The notes: generated by a model from the letters alone, not told the origin. 64,000 nt of DNA from Larix kaempferi (GCA_027924585.1 BSBM01000319.1:5423001-5487000); one strand, 5' to 3'. Counted from the stretch's first letter, positions 22,825 to 33,443 are shown. Program-made: numbers and translations.

Positions 22825-22854
<30 letters not shown>
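22825..22854. repeat. (TA)n microsatellite
   Basis: A run of TA dinucleotides in the non-coding middle of element B. Confidence 0.95.
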
Positions 22855-22859
<5 letters not shown>

Positions 22860-23940
22860 AGTAGCCTATAGTGATGCACACCAACTCGGGAACCCTTGTT
22901 GGAACTAGTCTAGGATGAGACCTCTTTGCTGACATACTCAAAGTAGTGCACGCTCTTGCTAGTATTTTCGGGTGGAGATGGAAGACATCCAGATAGTCAC
23001 CACATGTGTTTGGATATGGATGGGTGTTGTGCTGAAGCATTGGCTAAGATGCTTACATAAATGTGTGAACTATTGCATTGAAATGTTAATATGATATGTT
23101 GGTAACTAATTGACTGAATTGACTTGTAGGAAAGATCATGTGCTATGACCTACAAGAGGCTTGTTCCAAAGAACAAGTGATAGTTGTTCAACAAAAGGAC
23201 AAGCAATGGATGTGAGGATCATGGATGCTTAGATATAGAGGGAGAAAGGCGCTCTAGCACATAGGAAGATGTGATGAGCTTGAAGTTTGCAGTATTGGGC
23301 GGACATTCCCCAGTATTAGCCATGTGACTTGGCTAGGGGTGAATGATGCAATGGTAGAGCAATATATTCTCTCGGACACCCTGTAACGGGGTGGGATATT
23401 AGTCCTTGCATAATGAGTAGTATTGTGGCATCAAACATTCCCTCAAAGTAATGCAGTGATTTATTCTGTACATCCTATGATGGGGTGGAAAGACTAGTCC
23501 TTAGTTGCACACACTATCATCCTAGAGGTTGAGCATTGATCATTCCCCAGTGTTAGCCATGAGACTTGGCTAGGGGTGGGTCAAGTGTGGACCTAGTACA
23601 TTTAATCATATGTGGACCCGTGACACATAGGTCCAAAGGATCTCATATGGATATTGATGGTTGGAAGCAGGAGGCTCCAACGAATGTTGGTCTCTCTCCA
23701 CTACACATATTCATCCTTCCAATGATAATGAGGAATTGCAGTTAGTAGTTGTTGATGAGTACTATGAAGTTACTTAGTTACTTCAACATGCTACCTGAGA
23801 TGTGGGAACCACATGGAGAGAAGTTGGCTTCTAGTTGGAATCATGGCAGACTCTATAAGTGGTTAGAGCATTACTTATGCCTGAGTGTCTAGAATGCTCT
23901 AGGACGAGAACTACTCAGTTGACCTTTGAGGAGGTGTAGT
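22860..23940 (+). other. Element B non-coding middle with about 233-bp duplication
   Basis: No coding domains are seen. CATTCCCCAGT-TTAGCCATG, CTTGGCTAGGGGTG and GGGGTGG...TAGTCCTT recur at about 23306/23539 and 23390/23490, showing an old duplication. It replaces the protease-integrase-RT region expected here. Confidence 0.6.
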
Positions 23941-24300
23941 ATACATATGTTCAGTTATAGCAGTGGATTGGGATTCAACATGTGTAGGGGGCACAAATTG
24001 CTGATGATGATTCCTTAATCATGATGTTGTTCCCCACTGAGACAAAAATATTCATTGTCAGATACATAGGGAGTTAGCCTCTGAGTTCGAGACGAAGGAC
24101 CTTGACTTGATACAATATTTATACATGTGTTCAGCTAGAGCAGTGGCTCGGGATTCAGCATGTGCAGGGGGCACAAATTGCTGATGATGATTCCTTAATT
24201 GTGATGTTGTTCCCCACCGAGACAAAGAGATTCATTGACAAATACAGATGGAGTTAGCCTTTGAGTTTGAGATGAAGGACCTTGACTTGATACATTATTA
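23937..24300 (+). repeat. 180-bp tandem duplication in element B pol remnant
   Basis: GCACAAATTGCTGATGATGA occurs at 23991 and 24171, exactly 180 bp apart, and flanking sequence matches throughout. The period is a multiple of three, so the reading frame was kept when it arose. Confidence 0.92.
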
Positions 24301-24970
24301 CTTGGGATTAGAGGTGTGGCAGAGATATGATAAGATCTTCTTGAATCAATGGAAGTATACTATTGATGTCTTGAGGAAATTTGGGATGATGGACTGTAAA
24401 TCCATGGAAACACCTATGGTGACGAATCTAAAGAAGTTGAATGACTCATCCTCCGAGTCATAGATGGTAGATCCTACCACGAACAGACAGATGACCGGGT
24501 CATTGATGTATCTGGATAACAACAGACCAAATATTTGCATTGCACTCTTGTGAGAAGTTGTGCAGAGCCAATGTTCAGGATGTCGTTCAGATTGGCATCC
24601 AGGATGACACCTCGTATAAGTTGATGGGCTAGCCAGTGAGCAGCTCCAGAGAGAGAGTATGATGCAAAGTTTCATAGGGAGTCTATAGCACAGTTCAAGA
24701 GGGAGCATGGAATGATATCTAGTGACATAGAGAGAGAAGAAGCTCATTTTAGTAAATTCACTGATGGATGAGAAACAATGTCCAGTAGTGTAGCTTGTAG
24801 TGGTGTGCTATAGTGCAAAAGGGAACAATCCAGCTCCTGTATATTCCTGCAGATAATCAGATTGTCAACATTCTCACCCAACCTCTTCCCAAGGAAAATT
24901 TTGTGTACTTCCGTGATAGGCTTGGAGTGGCGGAGAATGCATCCCTCATTGAGAGGGAGTGTTGATGGTT
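24061..24970 (+). pseudogene. Element B: end of copia RT and RNase H
   Basis: The frame 24248-24463 reads FEMKDLDLIHYYLGLEVWQR, YTIDVLRKFGMMDCKSMETP and NLKKLNDSSS, the C-terminal part of copia RT. The next bases give MTGSLMYLDN and PNICIA after a stop. Only scattered RNase H sequence remains before NILTQPLPKENFVYFRDRLG near 24870-24920, which is the polyprotein end. The catalytic YVDD block lies upstream of what is retained, so this copy has no RT activity. Confidence 0.88.
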
Positions 24971-25064
24971 GCAACATCAGTGCGACATTCTCCTTGGGAC
25001 TAGGAGAATGGTGTGTCTCTCCTTGAATAGGAGAGAAATGGAGCTGGTTGTTTTATGAGATTGT

Positions 25065-25545
25065 ACTTCTCATTGTCCTGTGTGGACTGATATGATGTCC
25101 TATGTGGACTGACTTGAGTTTTGTGTGGACTCCTGAGTTCTGTGTGGACCGTGGTTCTTTGTGGACTCCTTGTCTTGTGTGGATTATGGTTCTATGTGGA
25201 CTGATATGAGTTCTGTGTGGTCTCCTTGTCCTATGTGGATTGTGGTTCTTTGTGGACCAATATGAGTTATGGGTGGACTCCTTGTCCTGTGTGGACCGTG
25301 GTTCTGTATGGACCGATATGAGTTATGCATGGTCTCCTTGTCCTATGTGGACCGTGGTTCTGTATGGATCGATATGAATTATGTGTGGATTCCTTGTCCT
25401 ACGTGGACTGTGGTTCTGTGTGGACCGATATGAGTTCTACGTAGACTATTGAGTTCTGTGTGGATTCATTGTCCCGTGTGGACTATGGTTCTGTATGGAC
25501 CAATATGAATTATTTGTGGACTTGTGAGTTATGTGTGGGCTGTGT
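25065..25545 (+). repeat. 56-bp minisatellite between pol end and 3' LTR of element B
   Basis: Units of 56 bp run CCTTGTCCTGTGTGGACCGT, then GGTTCTGTATGGACCGATAT, then GAGTTATG-GTGGTCT. Good copies start near 25168, 25224, 25280, 25336 and 25391, with degenerate copies on both sides. Inside each unit an 18-19 bp sub-repeat (TGTGTGGAC-like) recurs three times. This is a two-level tandem array of about 480 bp in the expected 3' UTR. Confidence 0.9.
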
Positions 25546-25681
25546 TGTTGACACCTCTCGATGGACTGAGTTGTGTCAGAATACCTTTCTTATGATGAAG
25601 AGATGTTCGAGACAAGTCGTGATGCTCATATGATATCCAGATGTGTTCCAACATGATGATACCTCCTTAGCTAAGAGGGAG

Positions 25682-26200
25682 TGTTGGTGTTGTAGATTTG
25701 TGAGGTCTCCTCATGAAGTTGTCCCCTAAAGAAGAAACAATAAAATAATATTTATTATGCTAATGTGCAAGTCGACCCAGTCAAGAGAAGTCAAGTTGGC
25801 CCCAACTAAAATGGAAAAGGTCAACAACAAAACAATATAAATAAAGGTGCTGCCTCCTCATTCTCACTCAATCAATTCGCTCAAGTCTGCTCCACAAGTG
25901 CGCAAGAGAGGAAGAAGGACGAAGCATGGAGAAGAAGGAAATTCTTGGTGTTTTCACTATCTTTGGAGAGATTCTTCTTTATCTCCAGGGTTTGACCTAG
26001 AATTTGTCTATGTGATTACTGTTGTATCTAGATGTATATTGTATCTTGAACTGATATCTCTGAATAAGAAAGGTTGACTGGGTTTTTCTCGAGTTTTGTT
26101 TTTCCCAGGGTAAACTTTTGTCTCTTTGTTTCTGTGCATGGTTATTCTTTTAGTGATCCCATAATCTGAAATTATACCGCTATAACTTAAAAATATAACA
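25682..26200 (+). repeat. Element B 3' LTR
   Basis: Begins TGTTGGTG after the purine tract AAGAGGGAG, ends ATATAACA, 519 bp. Aligns with 21058-21560. Confidence 0.9.
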
Positions 26201-26511
26201 ATTGTCTTATTCAATTGTTTCCTGTTGAATATTAGATTGTGGGATCACGTATAGCCCGATGGGCTAGCTCAAGTGGTTGAGTGCTGCAAGTTGTGAGCAT
26301 AAGGTCTCGGGGTCAAATCCCCGAGTGGATATACATTGCTATATAAGGGCATCACTTGATGTCCCCATCGGGTTAGCTCCGTAATCAGAGCGAATGGTGT
26401 GCGGCCCCTTCGGGTGGGCCCCCTGTGATTTCTTACTGTGGACGTAGCAACTCCGATGGGGTGTTTGTGAACCACATGTGAAAACAAATATTGTGGGCTC
26501 ACGTACTTCCA
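26201..26511 (+). repeat. Copia A-type LTR 3' fragment, split by a SINE
   Basis: ATTGTCTTATTCAATTG... to GGGATCACGTA (26201-26251) plus CTTCCAACA at 26506 onward match the last about 58 bp of the copia A LTR. Without the SINE the two pieces join exactly. Confidence 0.88.
26252..26489 (+). mobile_element. tRNA-derived SINE with target duplication
   Basis: 238 bp flanked by ATTGTGGGATCACGTA (26236-26251) and ATTGTGGGCTCACGTA (26490-26505), one mismatch in 16. It has a Pol III box A (TAGCTCAAGTGG, 26265-26276) and a box B-like GGTCAAATCC (26311-26320) at tRNA-like spacing. The box B lies in a perfect T-arm-like stem CTCGGGG/CCCCGAG. No protein is encoded. The tail is AAAACAAAT and not a long poly-A. 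By family knowledge it is transcribed by Pol III and mobilised by LINE enzymes. Confidence 0.88.
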
Positions 26512-26533
26512 ACAATGGCAACGTTAATAATTC

Positions 26534-26538
<5 letters not shown>

Positions 26539-26579
<41 letters not shown>
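26539..26579. repeat. (GA)n microsatellite
   Basis: About 20 GA dinucleotides, the longer counterpart of the tract at 21011-21034. Confidence 0.95.
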
Positions 26580-26580
<1 letters not shown>

Positions 26581-27208
26581 TTTTCAAAATTCCAGACATT
26601 TCCATTAGTAAATACCCCAATGCACTTGCAAATACTCAGTTCCACCTCGATCTAAGATTCATTGAAATTCCAGCTCCTATTTCTAGCATGTCCTCTGTCA
26701 AACACCAATTCTGCAATATAAATTTTTTTTTCCCAGGAAATCAAAACCTAGCAACTTTGACTGGAGATACACTTGCATAGTCTCAACTAAGCCTAATATT
26801 ACCTCTAGCTCCATTATCCCATCATCTTCCCACCTATTTCTCAAGCCCATTTGATAATGCCAATGCCTCATTAAAATTAAATTGTGTGATGGTACCATGC
26901 ATAGGATGTCCTTTAATACTTGCTCACTTAAAAATGTATGCTTTGAAATTTGAAAGCATACATGGAGGATGCACTTCATATTGATAAACAAAATAAAATA
27001 CTCAAGGGATGGGAAAAAAGATAACTCCCCATTTGATTTTAAGAATTTTCAATCTAGATGTGAGGTTGTGTTGGCTAGACCATTTGGCTCGCTATTGTTC
27101 TCTCTCGAGGCATGACAATATTTTGTGTTTTCAAAGTGACTCGCTTCATTTTGTATTCTCACAATGAGTTTGGCCAGTTTGCCATCAAAGGGGTGTTCAT
27201 TTTCCCAT

Positions 27209-27450
27209 AAGTTTAATAACTATGGGATGAATCCCATGTTAATATAATATTCTTAATACGACTTGGATCCATAATTTATAGTCTTTGGAATATAGCAAGA
27301 GCCTCTTTCTACTTATTTGATACAACTCCCAAAAGTTTAATATATATGGGATGAATCCCCTATTAATATACTATTGTTGATACGACATGAATCCATAATT
27401 TTTATTCCTTGGAATAGCAAGAGCCTCTTTCTAGTTATTTGATATAGCTC
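27209..27450. repeat. 124-bp tandem duplication
   Basis: AAGTTTAATA-TATGGGATGA-TCCC and the following GAATAGCAAGAGCCTCTTTC-like block occur at 27209 and 27333. The copies are diverged. Confidence 0.85.
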
Positions 27451-28009
27451 CCGATCCCTATTAATAATTACTTTTTTGGTTTCTATTCAAATCAAAGGCA
27501 ATCCCCTATCACCTCTACCTTGTCTTGTGATAGTTGGAACCATGGTTGAAATTTGAAATCCACATCAATTTTTTTTTATATGACGTTTTAATTTTAACAT
27601 TGCCTTTCATTTGACATTTAAATCTTAATTTTACTCGTCACAATAATAGTTGGTTTTTTTTAAATAACATTTATAATAACTATATGAAACAATGAATTCT
27701 CATATCTTGCCTCATATAATACAAAAATATAATTCAACATATCATAATATAACTTACAACACAAATAAGACTTTTGCAACACAACAATGCTAGAAAGAAA
27801 AAAATTACAAAATTATAGTTCAATATATGATAATATAACTTTATATCTTAACACAAGTAAGACTTTTGCAAACCTCATTTTTATTGTTATTCATATTTTT
27901 GAGGCAGGTATAGATATTTTGAATGTGGATGAGTTTTATATCCTCAACTTTTCAAACCCACAAGCTCGGACTCATTTTTATTATTGAAACAATATCTCCT
28001 CTTAACTAT

Positions 28010-28500
28010 AGTGTAATGAATTTGTCTTCATGCATTAAGCATCAATTGACATTTAATACTTAAATTTAGAACTTTGAAGATTTTTCATTTGTTATATAAT
28101 AATATTATGTTGCACGGAGCAAGATGTGTACAAGTATGATTGAACTACAACTAAGAAATTACAAAATTGTTTAATAAACTTCTTCAATAAATTTACCTTT
28201 TTCTCCAACTCAACTTGTTGAAATTCTGCAATTTCTATTAGTGGAGGAGGATTATACTGTAATGAATTTGTCTTCATGCATTAAGCATCATTTGACATTT
28301 AATACAAACTTCTTCAATAAATTTACTTTTTTCTCCAACTCAACTTATTGAAATGTATTAATAGATTTGTTATATAATAATATTATGTTGTAGGTAGCAA
28401 GATTCAAGAACAATTATGATCCAACAAAAATGGTGTACAATTATGATTGAACTACAACTAAGAAATTACAAAATTAATGACGTTTAATTTTATGAAGTAG
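28010..28500. repeat. Shuffled local duplication
   Basis: Four blocks occur twice: TAATGAATTTGTCTTCATGC (28013, 28259), TTTGTTATATAATAATATTA (28089, 28366), ATGATTGAACTACAACTAAG (28135, 28442), and AAACTTCTTCAATAAATTTA (28176, 28304). The order is 1-2-3-4 in the first set and 1-4-2-3 in the second. Confidence 0.85.
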
Positions 28501-29030
28501 CACTATAAAATGGCAAATGATGGCTATTTATCCATCAAATTTCAACCCAGGTTAAAACTTTTGACAATATGCCATAGTTATGATTTGCTAGAATTTTGGA
28601 TGTTTAAAGGGTTTTTTGAGGGTGCTGAATCCATTTCTACCATCAAATTCTCGATAAATTATAGCTACATTCAGATTTTTCTAAAAAGAAAAAAAAACTC
28701 TTATTCCACTCAAAATAAGAATTCCATCCCAACCGTTGAATTTTTAGACTTCTCAGTTTTGATTGTCTAAAATAAAGTGGTTATTTGAATTTTATAGTTA
28801 ATCTCTTGAACTTCACCACGGTCATGTTTTGCACGATCCTTGTTTCATTTTCATTGACACCGACTATCTCCTATACTATATTAATTTAGGAATTTTTTTT
28901 AATGAAAAAACAGAAGTTTTCATGCATCACATAAATTCTTCCAATGAAATCATGGATTGTATCTTCTTCCCAATTTGTATTTTACATACCAGCGCGCGTT
29001 GAGACAGCCGAGTAACATATTGAGAAGGTG

Positions 29031-29080
29031 AAAAACGTTTCACCATTGTTTTCCATCAGAAAAAAAAACGTTTCACCATT
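29031..29080. promoter_or_regulatory. 33-bp spaced repeat AAAACGTTTCACCATT upstream of host gene
   Basis: AAAAACGTTTCACCATT occurs at 29031 and 29064, about 105-150 bp before the start codon. It could be a duplicated promoter element. No factor is assigned. Confidence 0.5.
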
Positions 29081-29184
29081 CATAAAGCCGACTCGAAAAC
29101 CAGCACACGCGTCCGCTTTGGGTTGCCTTACAAATATTTCTGATAATTTGCATACGAGGGAAGAGAATACACATCTCATCGCCA

Positions 29185-30332
29185 ATGCAGCCTTATCGAC
29201 GGGATAGTTTTATGTCTTCTCTCAGACGGGTAAGACTAACATTCAGTTTGCAATGATGATAATAAAACCACTCGTCTGATATAATCAAATCCATCATCAT
29301 CCGGAAAATCTTAATCAATAATATTTTCTGATAACTCAAAAATGCTCACCAAAAACATTATTTGAATCATGGGTTTTTAATTACGGGTTGTAGTGTATAA
29401 GTGCCATGCCCGAATGGTGTATTACTTTTTTGCAGACTAACCAGGAAAATATGGTATATATATTCCCAGAATCTAAACATATAAACGCCGGTTTGAGTTT
29501 AGGGTTTAGGGTCAGTGGCTAAAACACATAATTTTTTGTTTGAGATCATTTTGTGTTTTCGTTTATCTGATAGGTAGAACGCAGACTTGCATCTGAATCC
29601 TCATCCAAGGGAACCCCAACAAAGAGAAAATTCCACTGTGAGAACCCTGACAATCAGATTCTTGGAAAAATCCCCAATGCAGAAGAAGGGTTTGCAAACT
29701 CAAAAGAAAAATTCATACCCAATACTTCAAACATTGAAAGTACAGGCAAAGAAATTCAATCCGACATGTCATCCCAGTATACAGAATTCAGTTTCAGTCC
29801 TCCAATTATTGCCTGCAGGGCTGAGCCTTACATGACAGAAACACCGGCTTCCACAAACAGTGATGCAGCTGCAGAATTTTTTTCTTGCGATGACATGTGG
29901 ATGAATTCTTCCGGAGAAGCGCTATTGGAATCCTGCGAAGAATTCCCGAATGATGACGATAATATTAGCGAGGAGAAAGAATTCGGAGGTTTTGATGATA
30001 TAATTGATCTATGTGCTGTCTTGAGGCTTGACGGAGATTGTTTACTGGGCCCGCGAGAGTCTCATCAGTGCGATAAGAGGCACCCCAATAGGACTAGAGT
30101 AGAGGATCACGATCCTACATTTTATTCAAAAGTTGCCCAGGTAAAGGGGCCGAAATCTGAGAGCGAGGTTGAAGCTTTGGATGCTTGGATCCATTATTTT
30201 GCAGATCGGAAAAAGGAACCCTCCAGGCTAGTGCATCTTCTTCTAGCCATGGCCGCTGTACAGAGCAATTCAGGCGAGATAGAGTTCCCAGAAACTGCAC
30301 AAGAATTTCTGCTCAGTTGGCCACCATCTTGA
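29185..30332 (+). CDS. Host gene: conserved plant protein of unknown function, two exons
   Basis: Model: join(29185-29229, 29574-30332), 267 aa. Exon 1 (MQPYRRDSFMSSLRR) ends CGG|GTAAGA. The intron is 344 bp and ends TTTATCTGATAG, and exon 2 starts GTA GAA in phase 0. Exon 2 is open for 252 codons with no stop, unlike the surrounding transposons. The protein is hydrophilic with a long acidic middle (CEEFPNDDDNISEEKEFGGF). The compact C-terminal part, about 70 residues, has EALDAWIHYFAD, KEPSRLVHLLLAMAA and IEFPETAQEFLLSWPPS. That C-terminal pattern resembles a small conserved plant family I cannot name. No signal peptide, membrane segment or catalytic motif is visible, so function is unknown. 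If the intron were ignored, the first ATG of exon 2 would be 29766 (188 aa). The smooth phase-0 join favours the longer model. Confidence 0.72.
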
Positions 30333-31090
30333 GGTATAAATTTTGAATGATGCATGTGTGCTTAAATGATTGAAATACAAATATTGTCCGTGTCTTCAAA
30401 TTGTCATAAAATTTGAATCTACTTTGTGGAATAGTGAGAAATCATGGCCCCCAACTGTGGTATTGTTGTTAGCAGGCTGAATGTGATTTCCATTAGACTA
30501 GAAATCGGAAATGGCTGAATGTGATCTCCATTAATTTGGATCTACTTTGTGGAATAGAGAAAACATGGCCCCAACTGTGGGATTGTTGTTAGCAGGCTGA
30601 ATGTGATCTCCATTAGACGAGAAATCATAAATCTTTAATATTGATAGTTAAACTTAAAACTCCTCTTGAACGGAAGAGGGTACAAAACTCTTTACAAGAT
30701 CAGCTCTACGACTAGATAGTTTTCAGCCACGAAGCCACAATGAAGGATAGCTATTCCGTTAAATTATTTAGGACTGGAAAGAAGCACAGTAGCACACAAA
30801 CCCCCACTATCAACAACACTTCCACGATATCATGAAATTAGTCTTTTCACTACACAACCCATGCCTAACAAGGACTTTGGTCAACCGAGTCACCATGGCG
30901 AGGGAGCCCCTGTAATATATACCCAGATAAAATTTAACTTAATATATTAGAGCAAATATAGAATTATACATAGTTATGAATAATCATAAATAAGTTAAGA
31001 GAGCCGTGCAAATTGTATCACACCATTTATGAATTAAACAATATGACTTCTATACAATCATGTATGTCTGCAATTGATTCCTTTTAACTT
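30333..31090. other. Host gene 3' flank with 123-bp tandem duplication
   Basis: TCTACTTTGTGGAATAG...CATGGCCCC...TTGTTGTTAGCAGGCTGAAT recurs at 30418 and 30541, a 123-bp period. The early part is probably the 3' UTR; CATAAAA at about 30405 is the nearest polyadenylation-like signal. From about 30660 to 31090 the sequence may be an old LTR leading to the primer site at 31093, but no partner LTR was found. Confidence 0.6.
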
Positions 31091-31092
31091 TT

Positions 31093-31104
31093 AAGTGGTA
31101 TCAG
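31093..31104 (+). promoter_or_regulatory. Primer-binding site (initiator tRNA-Met), element C or a relic
   Basis: The 12-base TGGTATCAGAGC is an exact match to the initiator tRNA-Met complement used by plant LTR elements, preceded by TTTAAG as in element D. It lies about 330 bp before the first pol-like ORF of element C, too close for a complete gag, so gag is deleted or the site belongs to another element. Confidence 0.7.
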
Positions 31105-31419
31105 AGCTCATTTGACTTTCGGCAACTATTTGCTGCACATACACTCCAGTTTGGAGTGTGAAGGAAGTGGTATTAAAGGCTCGTGATATGTCTCCATGTA
31201 CGAACTAGTTCATTAAAAGAAAAAAGAAAAAAGAAAAACACTTTCTAATTCATGAGACTTTCGAATCCTGTTAAGAAATTACGACAAAATTCTGCATCCA
31301 AAGGTAATATGCCCACCAATGTAACTTAGTTCAGAAGTAAAAGATACTAATATTAAATTTATGGGTGAGATTGAAAAGGTCAATAAATAAATTAATGGAT
31401 TTAGTCACAAAATGAAGTA

Positions 31420-32750
31420 ATGGAACAAGAACATGTTGACTCACAGCTCAGATATGAAATTGAGATAAGACATAGGCCTTCAGTTCCGGATAATGTCAAA
31501 CATTGGCAGGTATTTAGTGATGATCAGGAAGTAAAAGGGTTTCTGGAATCAGTGGGAGAATTTTCTGCTTCTCATATAGATCAGGATAATGATGTGGAAG
31601 AATAGTAGGAGGATTCTCATTTATTGACTATGATTGCCAATCACGACATCATTGAATTAAAGGGTAATTTCATTCCTAAGGGTTTAGTTCCTTTAGAAAG
31701 GTTTTTCAATAACAATGATTTGTTAATGAAGCCTTCAGTTCAGTCCTCAGAAGAAAATGTCGTGAGCTGCAATATTGGGAATGAGACAGAGCAAAAGCTT
31801 GTTAAATTATCAAAATCTCTATCTGATGAGCAGAGGAAGAGGTATGTAGACCTTATGAAGGAATTTGTTGATATTTTTGCATGGTCTTATGAAGATCTTA
31901 GAACTTATGACACTAATATTATTCAACATAAGATTCCTCTTAAGTCTTAGATAGGAACTGAGGCATGTGAATCCATTTTTGCTGCCCATAATTGAGAAGG
32001 AAGTGAAGAAATTGCTCGATGCCAAGATAATTGTTCCTTAAGATATTCAACCTGGGTAGCAAATCTGGTACCAGTCAGGAAAAAGAATGGAGAACTAAGG
32101 TTGTGCGTTGACTTTATAAATCTGAATAAATTTTATTTGAAGGACAATTATCCTTTACCCGAGATAGACCATATTTTGCAGAGGGTTGTTGGTGCTCAAA
32201 GAATTTCTATGATTGATGGATTCTCTGGCTATAATCAGATAGCAGTCCATGATGATGATAAAGAAAAGAATCAAAGATAGCTTTTGTTACTCCTTGGGGT
32301 ATTTTTATGTACAATAAAATGCCTTTTGGTCTCATGAATGCAAGAGCAACATTCCAAAGAGCTATGGATATAGCTTTTGTTGGTGAAAGGGACAAATTTG
32401 TAGTTATATACTTAGATGACATCACTGTGTTTTTAAAATCAGATGAAGAGCATTTGAAGCATCTCAGACAAATATTTTTGAAATGCAGAAAATATGGTCT
32501 GTCCCTAAATCCAAAGAAATCACATTTTGCTATGCAGGAAGGGAAGCTTCTATGGCATATCTTCTCTCCGGAATGTATTAAGATTGATTCAGCCAGGATT
32601 AAAGCAATTCAAAAGATTAGTATACCCAAAAACGGGGAGGAGATTCAATCATTCCTGGGAAAAATCAATTTCCTAAGGTGGTTTATCCCAAATTTTGCAG
32701 AAATTATTAAGCAGATAACAGGAATGCTGAATAAGGATGGTGATTGGTGA
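31420..32750 (+). pseudogene. Element C pre-RT linker and reverse transcriptase
   Basis: 31420-31605 and 31624-31950 give a hydrophilic linker ending with SDEQRKRYVDLMKEFVDIFAW, DLRTYDTNIIQHKIP, the usual gypsy lead-in. After stops and a frame change, VRKKNGELRLCVDFINLN and YPLPEIDHILQ appear, then a frameshift near 32270. 32307-32750 reads the catalytic VVIYLDDITVF and SFLGKINFLRWFIPNFAEI. The YLDD is intact, but at least three stops and two shifts break the gene. Confidence 0.9.
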
Positions 32751-33440
32751 AATCAAATGGACTGGTGAAGCTAGAGCATCCTTTGAAAAGATCAAGCAAG
32801 CCTTGACTGAAGCTCCAGTATTAGTTAGTCCTGAATCCTGATTATTGTAAAGAGTTTCAATACTCTCTTTTACCTCAGAAGATACTATTGCTACTGTTTT
32901 GTTGCAGAAGAATGTAGAAGGACATGAGCAGCCTATCTCTTTTTTCAGTAGAGCTTTAAGAGATGTGGAGCTGAAGTTCAATATTGTAGAGAAGCAGGCC
33001 TATGCTCTTGTTAAAGTGCTGAAGTTTTTCAAAATATATATACTGCATTCAAAGGTGATTGCTTATGTACCGAGCAACTTAGTTAAAGAAGTTCTTATGT
33101 AGCCAGATAGTGATAGAAAAAAAGACAGATGGATTGCTAAGATACTAGAATATGATCTGGAAATAAAACCTACAAAATTGGTTAAATGGCAAGGTTTGGC
33201 AAAGCTGCTAGCAGAACCAAATTGTCAAGCTCTTGGATTGAATTTTATTTTAAATCAATCAGTTATGGAGAATCTCAAAGTGAACAAAGCAAACTACAAG
33301 TATCTGAGAAATTCTCTTCCTCATCATGGTATAAAGATATTATTTACTTGTTGCAGAATTTGCAATGTCCACCAGACTTTGATAAAACAAAGATCGGATC
33401 TTTAAAGTTGAAAGCAATGAAATACTGTATTGTAAATTAG
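32751..33440 (+). pseudogene. Element C RNase H region
   Basis: FEKIKQALTEAPVLVSP begins it. 32899-33102 gives EQPISFFSRALRDVELKFN, EKQAYALVKVLKFFKIYIL, a gypsy RNase H with the Glu and Ala/Leu helix, interrupted by TAG at 33100. The next frame reads PDSDRKKDRWIAKILEYDLEI, then KLVKWQGLAKLLAE (usual KGQGLAK) before the integrase. A small frame change lies near 32825. Confidence 0.88.
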
Positions 33441-33443
33441 GCT

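Larger units (their letters stand above)
21058..26200 (+). mobile_element. Copia-like element B, non-autonomous, repeat-rich
   Basis: Two direct repeats, about 21058-21560 and 25682-26200, flank a degenerate tRNA-Met primer site, a short gag with zinc knuckle, a long non-coding middle, and only the end of copia RT/RNase H. Protease, integrase and most of RT are absent. Three internal tandem-repeat systems are present. The 5' LTR lacks about 20 bp of its start compared with the 3' LTR. The element needs enzymes from elsewhere. Confidence 0.85.
26603..29184. other. AT-rich intergenic DNA upstream of the host gene
   Basis: No transposon or gene domains recognised. It includes a 124-bp tandem duplication at 27209-27450 and a rearranged duplication at 28010-28500 (listed separately). 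The last 200 bp probably hold the promoter and 5' UTR of the gene at 29185, with an AT-rich TATA-like ACAAATATTT near 29131. Confidence 0.5.

Noticed and set aside
25065-25545. CRISPR-like array
   Set aside because: Units are contiguous with no unique spacers, and the sequence is a plant minisatellite.
26252-26330. Possible functional tRNA gene
   Set aside because: Box A and box B are present, but there is no matching acceptor stem or CCA-less end. The unit is 238 bp with a target duplication, so it is a SINE head.
27787-28770. Short ORFs in AT-rich DNA
   Set aside because: Lengths are expected by chance, composition is AT-driven, and they overlap the shuffled duplication.
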